A stretch of 64,000 nucleotides of DNA from a virus, in IMG/VR virus record IMGVR_UViG_3300043570_001980, positions 1 through 64,000 of that record; one strand, given 5' to 3'. The notes beneath the pieces are model-generated. The model did not search any database, was not told where the DNA came from, and saw only the letters and a list, made by a program, of their open reading frames with translations. This document shows, piece by piece, positions 8,388 to 15,599 of the stretch. Each line of letters starts with the position of its first letter. Positions within the stretch are counted from its first letter, which is position 1. The translations under genes and the position numbers were made by a program.

Positions 8388-9458
8388 TTATTTACTATGA
8401 TCTTTAAGATAACGGTATTTTATTAGAACACTTGCAATGTCTTTATGCATTGTTTGTTGCCAATCAGTGTCCATCATGACATTGTAATTATGTTCAACAA
8501 TGGATTGTATTTGATGTGTGACTTCTGCTGGATCTAAAGCGGTCAAGTATTCTGCTTGGTCACAGGCCATTTTAACGCGAGTTTCTGTGTTGTCTATGCC
8601 ATCGTAGCTTTCATCTATGACTTTGTTAAATGTTTTAAACCCAAGACGTCTTAGATTTTTCAGATAGTGCTTGCCAGCCGCCACAATAAACAGTCTACGT
8701 GCCAGTATTGGTTTAACTATCTTTTCTGTAAAAAAAGTCCATTCGTTAGCAGGCACAGTTTCTGCCACAAATGAAAAATGTGTTTTATTATAAATGTCCA
8801 CTGGTATAATTTGACTCAAGCTAACAATTTGATTGTTTACCAGGACTTCTTGCACAGTAAATGGAATTTCCTGTTCGGGCTTGGGCAATATTTCAGAAGG
8901 CCATGCAAATTCAGATTCAGAGTAATTTCTTAGGTCAAGATCTTGATCTGTTGGAAAATATGTAACAATATTTTTATCATGGTCAATATTTTTAAACACC
9001 ATGTCTCTGTGCAACTTGTGTCGGCCCAACAACACATCAAAATAATGTGTTTTGTTTTCAAATGTCAACTGTTCCAGTATATTTGGATTACCAACATAAA
9101 AATCTTTGGTACTCCAAAAGAAATAAGGGCACAAATTTACTTCTGAGTAGTTTAATTCAAAATTTAAACTACCACCTATAAAAAAGAACACATTAGAAGA
9201 ATCAAATTCTTTGCACCAATCGGATTCAACCAGTTTGGGCATGAAAATCAACACCATGTGCCCGGTTTTACAAATGTGGGTGACTTTTTCTTTAACTTCA
9301 TTGGAAAATTCTAAAATTTCAACCAGGGCTATTCGGTCTGGTGAAGCCGACCATTCTTCTAAATCTGATGTAACAGTATAGTCTCCAATTTTTAAAAATG
9401 TGGTTGCTTGACTGAGCCACCAGTGGGCTTGTTCTGTGTCTACGTAAATGTTGTACAT
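8388..9458 (-). CDS. Putative glycosyltransferase (exostosin/GT10-like C-terminus)
   Basis: This 356-residue protein carries, in its last third, FFTEKIVKPILARRLFIVAAGKHYL followed by LRRLGFKTFNKVIDESYDGI. The pattern TEK..KP......F......YL..LGF.TF...IDESYD is shared by exostosin/fucosyltransferase-like enzymes found in many large phages, where it marks the donor-sugar pocket. The N-terminal half is not recognisable. The gene runs opposite to the surrounding envelope genes and starts 5 nt after a TAAATA box, with no ribosome site. Sugar and acceptor unknown. Confidence 0.6.
   Translation of the reverse strand: MYNIYVDTEQAHWWLSQATTFLKIGDYTVTSDLEEWSASPDRIALVEILEFSNEVKEKVTHICKTGHMVLIFMPKLVESDWCKEFDSSNVFFFIGGSLNFELNYSEVNLCPYFFWSTKDFYVGNPNILEQLTFENKTHYFDVLLGRHKLHRDMVFKNIDHDKNIVTYFPTDQDLDLRNYSESEFAWPSEILPKPEQEIPFTVQEVLVNNQIVSLSQIIPVDIYNKTHFSFVAETVPANEWTFFTEKIVKPILARRLFIVAAGKHYLKNLRRLGFKTFNKVIDESYDGIDNTETRVKMACDQAEYLTALDPAEVTHQIQSIVEHNYNVMMDTDWQQTMHKDIASVLIKYRYLKDHSK
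8389..8394 (-). promoter_or_regulatory. Late-type promoter box, minus strand
   Basis: TAAATA read on the minus strand, 17 nt upstream of ATG 8371, with a GGAG ribosome site between. It overlaps the stop of the upstream minus-strand gene. Confidence 0.45.
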
Positions 9459-9463
9459 AATAA

Positions 9464-9469
9464 TATTTA
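9464..9469 (-). promoter_or_regulatory. Late-type promoter box placing +1 on the start codon
   Basis: TTAAATA on the minus strand ends 5 nt before ATG 9458. If transcription starts where T4 late promoters start, the mRNA is leaderless. No ribosome site is visible. Confidence 0.45.
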
Positions 9470-9528
9470 ACTACTAAACTCAGACACTATCAATTTATCC
9501 AAAAGTACCAAAATAGCACGTAAAAATG

Positions 9529-9557
9529 TTGCGGTGCAACAATTTATCATATATAAT
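9529..9557 (+). promoter_or_regulatory. Sigma70-like promoter of the phasin-like gene
   Basis: TTGCGG, 17 nt, TATAAT. Predicted +1 near 9564, giving a 60-nt leader that contains a strong hairpin and an AAAGGAG ribosome site. Confidence 0.7.
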
Positions 9558-9565
9558 ATACACTA

Positions 9566-9589
9566 AGGACGCTGGATAGGCCGGGTCCT
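9566..9589 (+). promoter_or_regulatory. 5' leader hairpin
   Basis: AGGAC-G-CTGG, loop ATAGG, CCGG-GTCCT: nine pairs (one of them T-G) with one bulged G, starting two bases after the predicted +1. Probably a 5' mRNA-stabilising hairpin (inference). Confidence 0.6.
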
Positions 9590-9623
9590 AAATTGTAAAC
9601 TCGCTTAATTAAAGGAGAACACT

Positions 9624-9899
9624 ATGTTCACAGCAGACGCACTAATCGACACCGTTCAAACCGGTAAAAAAACTTTTGTTAATACATTCGTTCAAAACGA
9701 AACTGTTAAAGACTCAATGGTCAAGTTTATTGACGCCCAAGCAGACTACACCAAAAAAGCTGCCAAGGTTGGAATGGATACTTTTACTACAGTATCACAA
9801 GAAATGGTAAAAGCTGGCCAGGAAGCAATGAAATTTGACTACACCAAGTTTGGTGAAGGTATCATGAAGGCTTACCAAAATAACACAGCCAAGAAGTAA
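9624..9899 (+). CDS. Phasin-like helical protein
   Basis: A 91-residue, all-helical, amphipathic protein without signal peptide or membrane segment. Repeated short segments such as DTVQTGKKTFVNTFVQNE, FIDAQADYTKKAAKVGMDTF and MVKAGQEAMKF resemble phasins, which coat polyhydroxyalkanoate granules in betaproteobacteria. The similarity is of pattern, not of a diagnostic motif, so it could be another helical phage protein. It has its own strong promoter and structured leader, suggesting high early expression. Confidence 0.45.
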   Translation: MFTADALIDTVQTGKKTFVNTFVQNETVKDSMVKFIDAQADYTKKAAKVGMDTFTTVSQEMVKAGQEAMKFDYTKFGEGIMKAYQNNTAKK

Positions 9900-9916
9900 T
9901 TTGGCTACCGGTCTAG

Positions 9917-9945
9917 TTGACCAATAAATCCTGTTTGTGTATAAT
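9917..9945 (+). promoter_or_regulatory. Sigma70-like promoter with +1 on the start codon
   Basis: TTGACC, 17 nt, TATAAT, then 6 nt to ATG 9952. The predicted transcription start coincides with the start codon; there is no ribosome site. Confidence 0.75.
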
Positions 9946-9951
9946 AGCTAC

Positions 9952-10167
9952 ATGAACAGGATTTTTCTTTTATCCATTTTATTAATTACAGGGTGTACAT
10001 CTACCCGGCCGCCTGTTGACGTCACACTCATTCCTGATGATTGTGCCAATCGACATGCTATAATCAGATGGTTAGAAACTCAGAGTACCCAAAATGATTC
10101 TGCAGAATTTCAACGCCAAGTCCGTGGCCGTATTTGGCGCATCCGTTATATTTGTCAGCCTGTTTAG
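9952..10167 (+). CDS. Small lipoprotein, 71 residues
   Basis: MNRIFLLSILLITGC is a classic lipoprotein signal with lipobox ITGC (acylated Cys14). The mature part has two further Cys (DDCANRH and YICQPV). An upstream in-frame ATG at 9937 lies upstream of the -10 box, so ATG 9952 is chosen. The 3' part overlaps the next lipoprotein gene by 74 nt in another frame. The nested arrangement recalls spanin pairs, but both proteins carry lipoboxes, so a two-component spanin is not well supported. Confidence 0.7.
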   Translation: MNRIFLLSILLITGCTSTRPPVDVTLIPDDCANRHAIIRWLETQSTQNDSAEFQRQVRGRIWRIRYICQPV

Positions 10168-10435
10168 TGGCTGTGCTGTACAACAGCCGATGCATGCCAT
10201 TGATTTAGAAAGCTTTCAAATCAATTGTCGCATTAAAGAACAGCAAATGCAATTTTTGCAGAGCATGCGTTCTGGAAGAGATGAACGCATGCTGGCAGGT
10301 GTGGGAAATTTAACACAACCCTGGAGCCGTTGGACAAACAATGAAGAACACTACCAGCGTCGAAGTATTCATAATGGGCGCACAAACTGGTTGATTAATC
10401 AACATCTAATGCACTTGTCTAGAGATTGTTCATGA
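10094..10435 (+). CDS. Lipoprotein, 113 residues
   Basis: An N-terminal hydrophobic segment ends in the lipobox LFSGC (Cys at about residue 27). The mature domain has Cys at FQINCRIKE and a final DCS, with a helical middle rich in Q, R and M. It starts inside the previous lipoprotein gene and its TGA overlaps the next ATG as ATGA, giving a coupled three-gene series. No family recognised. Confidence 0.7.
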   Translation: MILQNFNAKSVAVFGASVIFVSLFSGCAVQQPMHAIDLESFQINCRIKEQQMQFLQSMRSGRDERMLAGVGNLTQPWSRWTNNEEHYQRRSIHNGRTNWLINQHLMHLSRDCS

Positions 10436-10989
10436 AAAAAACATTAATACTTTTACTGATACCAGCGGCTGTTAGTGCTCAAGAATGTGTGCTACAAGAT
10501 CGTACAGTGACCAAAACGTCAGCGGTTATTGCAGAACGCAGTCAGATCAGGAGAGATGTAGTTGCCACTGCTTCTGGTAAAAAATGCATAGTTGACTTCA
10601 GAGCCAGAGTGGGGGTAAATTGGCATACTGCATTTGGTGAGTACAATTGGTCCGGTGACAGACCTGAAAATGAAGCCTGTGCCATTGCAGTTTCTAGAGC
10701 CGATGATTCGGTTAGAGAACGTGTGGGCAAAAACCAAACCACCAATGAAAAAGTTCTGGTCTGCAAGGACCAACCAAAATTGTCCGTTCTGTCTAGCACA
10801 CAAGTTGGTACAGTTGGTGATGTTGGTCAATTTAGGCCCCATCCAGAATACCCAAAACGTTTTTATCATAATGGAACCGAATGTAAATGGTTTGTTGAAT
10901 CTAATTTTGTTGCTCGTGATATTCGAACATACCAAGGTGTTATCTGCCAAATCCGAGAAGGAAAATGGGTAGTTACGGACAAATTTTGA
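10432..10989 (+). CDS. Secreted Cys-containing protein
   Basis: A signal peptide (MKKTLILLLIPAAVSAQ, cut near residue 17) precedes a mature protein of about 168 residues with six Cys, including QECVLQD, KKCIVDF, NEACAIAV, LVCKDQ, TECKWFV and VICQIRE, probably forming disulfides in the periplasm. ATG 10432 is preferred over the in-frame 10426 because it gives the ATGA overlap and a clean signal sequence. Function unknown. Third gene of the 9952-10989 secreted series. Confidence 0.75.
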   Translation: MKKTLILLLIPAAVSAQECVLQDRTVTKTSAVIAERSQIRRDVVATASGKKCIVDFRARVGVNWHTAFGEYNWSGDRPENEACAIAVSRADDSVRERVGKNQTTNEKVLVCKDQPKLSVLSSTQVGTVGDVGQFRPHPEYPKRFYHNGTECKWFVESNFVARDIRTYQGVICQIREGKWVVTDKF

Positions 10990-10990
10990 C

Positions 10991-11019
10991 TTGACTGGAT
11001 ATTGCGTTTTATGTACAAT
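10991..11019 (+). promoter_or_regulatory. Sigma70-like promoter of the entericidin-like micro-gene set
   Basis: TTGACT, 17 nt, TACAAT; an overlapping alternative is TTGCGT (11002), 17 nt, TATGTT. An AGGAGG ribosome site at 11041 precedes ATG 11052. Confidence 0.55.
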
Positions 11020-11051
11020 TGTGCTATGTTAACTAATGCCAGGAGGCTACA

Positions 11052-11180
11052 ATGAAGATGTTTGTTATTGGTACCATTTTTGGTCTAATACTTGCTACGG
11101 TTGGATTCAGCGGTATTGCTCGTATGCTAGACAAAGGGGTGGATACAGTTAAAACTCAAAGTCAGGAGATGGCAAAATGA
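11052..11180 (+). CDS. Membrane micro-protein 1 of a tandem set, 42 residues
   Basis: AGGAGG ribosome site, ATG 11052, one membrane segment (FVIGTIFGLILATVGF), then a charged tail DKGVDTVKTQSQEMAK identical to that of the next gene. Its TGA overlaps the next ATG. The tail codons are part of an exact 77-nt direct repeat. Function unknown; size and layout resemble entericidin-type small membrane proteins, without the lipobox. Confidence 0.65.
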   Translation: MKMFVIGTIFGLILATVGFSGIARMLDKGVDTVKTQSQEMAK

Positions 11181-11206
11181 AAAAAGCAGTTGCTATATTA
11201 CTTGTC
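11130..11206 (+). repeat. Direct repeat, copy 1 (77 nt)
   Basis: Begins GACAAAGGGG and ends TTACTTGTC. Identical to 11267-11343, offset 137 nt. It spans the end of one micro-gene and the start of the next. Confidence 0.95.
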
Positions 11207-11317
11207 CTAATGCTTGCAGTTTTTGGTCAGATACTTGCTACTAACAGCAGTATTGCTCGCATGTCAGACAAAGGGGTGGATACAGTTAAAACTCAAAGTC
11301 AGGAGATGGCAAAATGA
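11177..11317 (+). CDS. Membrane micro-protein 2, chimeric tandem copy, 46 residues
   Basis: The N-terminus MKKAVAILLV is identical to the following entericidin-like gene, and the C-terminus DKGVDTVKTQSQEMAK is identical to the preceding gene, so this gene looks like the junction product of a 137-bp tandem duplication. One membrane segment or uncleaved signal; the Cys of the lipobox is missing. ATGA overlaps on both sides. Confidence 0.65.
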   Translation: MKKAVAILLVLMLAVFGQILATNSSIARMSDKGVDTVKTQSQEMAK

Positions 11318-11343
11318 AAAAAGCAGTTGCTATATTACTTGTC
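11267..11343 (+). repeat. Direct repeat, copy 2 (77 nt)
   Basis: Exact second copy of 11130-11206. The lack of any substitution suggests a recent duplication. Confidence 0.95.
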
Positions 11344-11436
11344 TCGATGCTCACAGCCTGTGGAACCATGGGCGGAGCAGTAGGTGGTGCCGGCGAAGAT
11401 CTTAAAAAAGCCGGCGAATGGATTAAAACTCGTTAA
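11314..11436 (+). CDS. Entericidin-like lipoprotein, 40 residues
   Basis: A lipoprotein signal with lipobox LTAC (Cys15) is followed by GTMGGAVGGAGEDLKKAGEWIKTR. The pattern Cys-x-T-...-G-A-G-x-D-x-x-x-A-G is that of the entericidin EcnA/EcnB family of small membrane lipoproteins tied to host cell lysis or antitoxin balance. Overlap with the preceding gene is ATGA, and an AAGGAAAA site for the next lipoprotein follows directly. Family by motif; a lysis-related role is inference. Confidence 0.7.
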   Translation: MKKAVAILLVSMLTACGTMGGAVGGAGEDLKKAGEWIKTR

Positions 11437-11445
11437 GGAAAAATT

Positions 11446-12033
11446 ATGAAAAAACTTATTTTATTGGCACCCATTGTGGTTATTTTGGCGGCATGTAGTT
11501 CGTCTCCCAAAGACCCCTACGAACGCAGGGTTTACCATGATGAACAGCGCAGAGAAAAAGCGGCCGAACAGGCCATTGACCGAGCACCCAAATGGATGAC
11601 TGACCTACCAGTTTCTAAATCTGCTGTTTATCAAAATGGTACGGCTGTGAGCCCAGATTACAGCATGGCAGTTAGCAAAGCTAAAACCGTTGCATTTGGT
11701 AAAATTTGTATGAGTGCAGGCGGCCGTGTAAATCAGCAAAGCAAGATTTACCGAACAGACAGTGAAAATGCCAGCACTGAGTTCAGCGAACTGGCAATTA
11801 AAACATATTGCCCAGGTGTTGATATTTCGGGTGTGGAAGTTGCCGCAGAAGGCATCAAAGTTATTCCAGAAAATGGGCGTTTCAGAGCCTATGTTTTAAT
11901 TGCACTACCAATTGGGGAGGCAAACGGAATCCAGAAAGTGACTGATGCTCGTAACCAGCGCAGATTAGCCGAAACCCGTAGTCGTGAAAGCTTTAAAGAG
12001 ATGGAACGTACAGAAACTCAAAAGCCCCAGTAA
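11446..12033 (+). CDS. LPP20-like lipoprotein
   Basis: A signal with lipobox LAAC (Cys17) precedes a 179-residue mature protein. The core APKWMTDLP...VYQNGTAVSPDYSMAVSKAKTVAFGKIC resembles the LPP20 family of outer-membrane lipoproteins (P-x-W-x-x-x-P start, then a helix of A-x-x-x-A spacing). The charged C-terminus (about residues 170-195) is probably helical. It ends the lipoprotein series that begins at 9952. Confidence 0.6.
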   Translation: MKKLILLAPIVVILAACSSSPKDPYERRVYHDEQRREKAAEQAIDRAPKWMTDLPVSKSAVYQNGTAVSPDYSMAVSKAKTVAFGKICMSAGGRVNQQSKIYRTDSENASTEFSELAIKTYCPGVDISGVEVAAEGIKVIPENGRFRAYVLIALPIGEANGIQKVTDARNQRRLAETRSRESFKEMERTETQKPQ

Positions 12034-12057
12034 GTTCACCATAAGTACTAGGGTTAG

Positions 12058-12085
12058 CTAAAAGTGTGCTATAATACACTTTTAG
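12058..12085 (+). promoter_or_regulatory. Extended -10 promoter inside a perfect 10-bp inverted repeat
   Basis: Arms CTAAAAGTGT (12058-12067) and ACACTTTTAG (12076-12085) flank GCTATAAT, so the -10 hexamer TATAAT (12070-12075) forms most of the 8-nt loop. The -35 is poor. It could be a repressor operator, or a hairpin that ends upstream transcription. Confidence 0.65.
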
Positions 12086-12113
12086 TTGACCCTTTTCTTT
12101 TGAGCGAGATTAC

Positions 12114-12689
12114 ATGACACAAATTAAAGATGACGAAGATTACATTAGCCCTGGACAAAGCTTGCTTGAAGCTGGTATGTATGCCTTTATGGGTCCAGTA
12201 GATACCGAAAGTGTTAAGCCGGTAATTGAATGGATTCTTCATGCCAACTATGTTGTTAAGAAAAAGAAAAAAGAACTACTGCTAATGATTTGCAGTGAAG
12301 GTGGAGATTTGGAGCCTGCCTTTGCATTGATCGACGTAATGCAGAGTAGCAACATACCAATCAAGACTGTTGGGCTAGGTCAGATTTCTTCTTCGGGTTT
12401 GTTGATATTTCTAGCAGGAACTCCAGGCCGAAGATTGTTAACCCCAAATACCAGTATTTTGAGTCATCAATTTAGTTGGGGATCAGATGGCAAAGCACAC
12501 GAACTGTTTGCCACAGTCAAAGAGTTTGAACTCTGCCAGAAACGAATGCTTAATCACTATAAACAGGCCACTGGACTTGATGAAGATAAACTAAAACAAT
12601 GCTTGTTGCCACCACATGATGTCTGGCTCAGTGCCGAGGAAGCACTGGACTTTGGAATCTGCAATTCCATTAGCCGACTTGCTCGTTAA
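12114..12689 (+). CDS. clpP: ClpP-like serine protease
   Basis: A 191-residue protein of the ClpP/SppA crotonase fold. GLGQISSSGLLIFLAGTPGRR aligns with the ClpP nucleophile region (Ser93), SHQF supplies His118, and PHDVWLSAEEALDFG supplies Asp169, completing the triad. The ICSEGGD strand (60-65) matches the ClpP oxyanion-side glycine motif. Full ClpP length without propeptide. No ATPase partner is nearby. In phages ClpP-like proteases are often prohead or capsid-maturation enzymes, but this one sits by lipoprotein genes. It is transcribed from its own palindrome-embedded promoter. Confidence 0.85.
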   Translation: MTQIKDDEDYISPGQSLLEAGMYAFMGPVDTESVKPVIEWILHANYVVKKKKKELLLMICSEGGDLEPAFALIDVMQSSNIPIKTVGLGQISSSGLLIFLAGTPGRRLLTPNTSILSHQFSWGSDGKAHELFATVKEFELCQKRMLNHYKQATGLDEDKLKQCLLPPHDVWLSAEEALDFGICNSISRLAR

Positions 12690-14263
12690 CGACCACCAGG
12701 ACGGCGCTTGCGACCCAATGCTTGATCGGGATTCTTTGGAGCACCAACATCCCCGGCCGCTTTGATATCACTGCGTGGTGGAATGTAGTCTACCAATTCT
12801 CCAGCGTTGTTTGCTCCGGGTGTGTTAGTGGTAGCTGACTTTTCTACGTTGGGCTCTACTCTAGGTTCTTTGTTGATATTAAATACCAACTTGCCGCCCG
12901 AGCTCGAAGTACTTGAATAACTCTTTTGTGCTTCTAACGTCACTTCGGTAAACAACTTGCTGGGCCATACTGTGGTAAACCCAGTGATGATAAATTCTTC
13001 CTTGCCTTTTTTAGCTTCAGTGTACATTTGAACAAACGCAGAGTTATTGAGAATATCTGCACCTGCTTCACTAAAATTTGTTTTTAAATTAATTTCGTTA
13101 CAGACTTTGTAGGCAATGCTAGACACCAAATGATTCAATGGTACAATTTTAGATGGATCATCGGCTTTGCGTTCTTTGTAAATTGCTTTTAGATTATCAG
13201 TTAAGTCAGTGTTGTCAATATCAAAGCCCTTTACACCAGCATACTGTTTTAAAGTCATGACCTGTTGTGCTTCAGTTTTGTCGATTATGCCAAGTTGTGT
13301 TGCAAGGTTTAATGGTCCTGAGTCGTGATTGCCTTTGTTGATGGTTTCCAAGATATCAATTACATCTGCATACTGCTCAGTAAACTGTGTCATCCCTGCC
13401 GCTTCAAGTTCACGCACACTCTTGAGTAAATTAACACTAGATGCCATTGCACCTTTGGCACCTTTACTGGATAGTTTAATCTGTTTACCATTTGGCGCTA
13501 TTAATAAACTGTCATAGAGTTCTCCGCCCACACCCTCATTGAATGACACAACACAATCGCTGTAGTCGCCCCCAAGGAACAATTCTGCGGCCTTGCCAGC
13601 ATTGCCCTTGACTGGCATGTTGTTTATTAAAGCAATAGGCTGTAGCATTTCGCAGAAGTAATCACGAAAAGCCCCAAAGTCCATGTTACCAGCAGGAACC
13701 ACAACTGGAAACTGTGTGGACTTGTTAAAAATTGCTGCCGCTTGATACTCGGTGCTGTCTGCACCAAATTTGGTTTTTATTTGTTCTAATATACTAGATG
13801 GGGTTTGACTCTTGAAGTTAGTTAACACATCACTGGGCTTGTATCCAACTTTTTCTTTACTGCCTCTTGCGCTGACTTGGTTAAATCCCCCAGGGATGTC
13901 TACTGTTTGAAAAAAAGTATTTTGGGTACGCACTGGTTTAATGTCCGAAGCAAACTTGGCTAGATATCTACGACCAACAGCAGTATCAAATTGTGCAATA
14001 GCAAATGCTAGTGTACGTGCAGTTGGTTGATTAATTTTTTCAATTGGGTGCTTGATTGATCGTTGTACTTGATCAAACGCCGCAATCATATCTTCGTAGC
14101 TGGGATATTTTCCTGGATCTGGATAAAATTGCATGCCTTGAAAAACAATTTTGTCCTGATCATCAGTGGATCCGGTACGTACAAACGCATCGCCGGGATT
14201 TCTGGCACTAAGGCCACGTGCTTCAAAAACAAGGTTATCTAGAATATTAATTAAGTCTCGCAT
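12686..14263 (-). CDS. Large conserved-looking phage protein of unknown function
   Basis: The longer frame opens at 14374, but the likely start is ATG 14263 (MRDLINILDNL), because the longer version would run into the divergent radical SAM gene and because a TAAATA box lies 4 nt upstream. The resulting 525-residue protein is soluble, has no signal peptide, and includes ISxKG-like LSSKGAKGAMASSVNLLKS and a Ser/Gly-rich C-terminus followed by a basic tail (LGRKRRPGGR). I do not recognise the family. A virion or DNA-associated role is possible. Confidence 0.7.
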   Translation of the reverse strand: MRDLINILDNLVFEARGLSARNPGDAFVRTGSTDDQDKIVFQGMQFYPDPGKYPSYEDMIAAFDQVQRSIKHPIEKINQPTARTLAFAIAQFDTAVGRRYLAKFASDIKPVRTQNTFFQTVDIPGGFNQVSARGSKEKVGYKPSDVLTNFKSQTPSSILEQIKTKFGADSTEYQAAAIFNKSTQFPVVVPAGNMDFGAFRDYFCEMLQPIALINNMPVKGNAGKAAELFLGGDYSDCVVSFNEGVGGELYDSLLIAPNGKQIKLSSKGAKGAMASSVNLLKSVRELEAAGMTQFTEQYADVIDILETINKGNHDSGPLNLATQLGIIDKTEAQQVMTLKQYAGVKGFDIDNTDLTDNLKAIYKERKADDPSKIVPLNHLVSSIAYKVCNEINLKTNFSEAGADILNNSAFVQMYTEAKKGKEEFIITGFTTVWPSKLFTEVTLEAQKSYSSTSSSGGKLVFNINKEPRVEPNVEKSATTNTPGANNAGELVDYIPPRSDIKAAGDVGAPKNPDQALGRKRRPGGR

Positions 14264-14267
14264 CCTA

Positions 14268-14273
14268 TATTTA
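14268..14273 (-). promoter_or_regulatory. Late-type promoter box, minus strand
   Basis: GGTAAATA on the minus strand ends 4 nt before ATG 14263. No ribosome site; a leaderless or nearly leaderless late mRNA is predicted. Confidence 0.45.
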
Positions 14274-14291
14274 CCACGATAAGTAACAACA

Positions 14292-15599
14292 ATGGAACAA
14301 AATAAATTGAATATCAACCAACAAACTTTTTGTATTAGTCCCTGGACTGAAGTCAGGATCAATTCAGACGGCACAATGAACTTTTGTCATTTTGCTGATC
14401 GTGCTGACTTACCAAACAGTGAGCATATCAATTCAATGACTGTGGATGAGTATTTTTCAAATTCAAATTCAGCACAATCTGCAAGAAAAAATATACTCAA
14501 TGGAAACCCTGTTGCCCGATGTCATCGTTGCTATAAAGAAGATCAACACAGTGAAGTAACATTTCGTAGTCGCAGAAATCTGCAGGCTGCTATATTTCCG
14601 GGACAGGATTTTCAACAAAGCGCAGAAGAAAGTCCTGTTTGGAAAATTATCAATGCTGATAAATCTAGTCCAAGATTTTATCATATTAGCTTTAGTAATA
14701 TTTGCAACATGGCCTGTGTGATGTGTGATGGGTTTAACAGCACACTATTGGCTGCCGATTTAAATAAAATTGGCCTAAGAGATTCTAGTATTCCGATCAA
14801 ACACGACTGGACTGATACACCCACTTGGGGAAAATTCTGTGATCACTTGTTAAACAACAATGATATTGTTTGTCTGCATGTCATGGGCGGAGAACCGTTG
14901 TACCATAAACGATTTAGAGATTTGATAACATTCTTGTGCAACAACAATCACACAGATTTCCATCTTACTTTTGTGACCAATGGAACTATCTACGATCCAG
15001 AGTTGATGACACAATTAGAAAAATTTAAGTCTGTGCAGATTGAAATCAGCATTGAGAATCTAGACATTAGTAATGATTATATTCGATACCCAGGAAAAAC
15101 TAGCAAGATTGTCGACAACATTCGACAATATCTAGCCCACTCAAATGAAAAATTTAGCACAGTATTACGCACAGTTCCGCAACTGTTAAGTCTGATGCAC
15201 TACGATAAACTTTTGGATTTTTGTCTAGAACACTCTATCATTATTGACAGTAATGTCCTACATCGTCCAGAGTTTTTTAGACCCTGTTACCTTCCTAACT
15301 CGGCCAAGGAAGTAATTAAATCAAGACTTGCAAGATTTATTCTCAAAGATAAAGATGTACTGCACAATATTAACGTTAGAAATCAATCAAGAGTGGTAGA
15401 ATCAATATCTCATCATGCACAAATGATTATAGGATTGTTGGACCAGACTGGAGTCAACATAGAAACTGTTAGACAAGAACTAACTGACTATTGTGCTAAA
15501 TTTGATCAATTACGAGAACATGACTTGCGTGAGTTTGTGCCAGAACTAGCAGAATTTTTAGATGAGTACGGTTATGCAAAAAAACGATATCAAAATTAA
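14292..15599 (+). CDS. Twitch-domain radical SAM enzyme
   Basis: A 435-residue protein with the radical SAM cluster motif CNMACVMC (Cys138, Cys142, Cys145) and MGGEPL (SAM-binding GGE) after it. Upstream Cys residues in FCISPW (14), FCHF (32) and CHRC (77, 80) form the N-terminal twitch or auxiliary-cluster region, as in the N-terminal-twitch radical SAM family. Substrate unknown; members often sit by glycosyltransferases or peptide-modification genes. The next gene overlaps its end by 26 nt. Confidence 0.85.
   Translation: MEQNKLNINQQTFCISPWTEVRINSDGTMNFCHFADRADLPNSEHINSMTVDEYFSNSNSAQSARKNILNGNPVARCHRCYKEDQHSEVTFRSRRNLQAAIFPGQDFQQSAEESPVWKIINADKSSPRFYHISFSNICNMACVMCDGFNSTLLAADLNKIGLRDSSIPIKHDWTDTPTWGKFCDHLLNNNDIVCLHVMGGEPLYHKRFRDLITFLCNNNHTDFHLTFVTNGTIYDPELMTQLEKFKSVQIEISIENLDISNDYIRYPGKTSKIVDNIRQYLAHSNEKFSTVLRTVPQLLSLMHYDKLLDFCLEHSIIIDSNVLHRPEFFRPCYLPNSAKEVIKSRLARFILKDKDVLHNINVRNQSRVVESISHHAQMIIGLLDQTGVNIETVRQELTDYCAKFDQLREHDLREFVPELAEFLDEYGYAKKRYQN

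Noticed and set aside
9952-10435. Two-component spanin pair
   Set aside because: The nested overlap suggests it, but both proteins carry lipoboxes and neither is a typical inner-membrane spanin with a coiled coil.
10519-10972. Several open frames of 85-143 residues opposite or beside the secreted Cys protein
   Set aside because: Shadow frames of 10432-10989; the plus-strand frame with signal peptide explains the region.
14264-14374. N-terminal extension of the minus-strand 525-residue protein
   Set aside because: It would overlap the start of the divergent radical SAM gene and lacks a ribosome site; a late box sits directly upstream of the inner ATG 14263.
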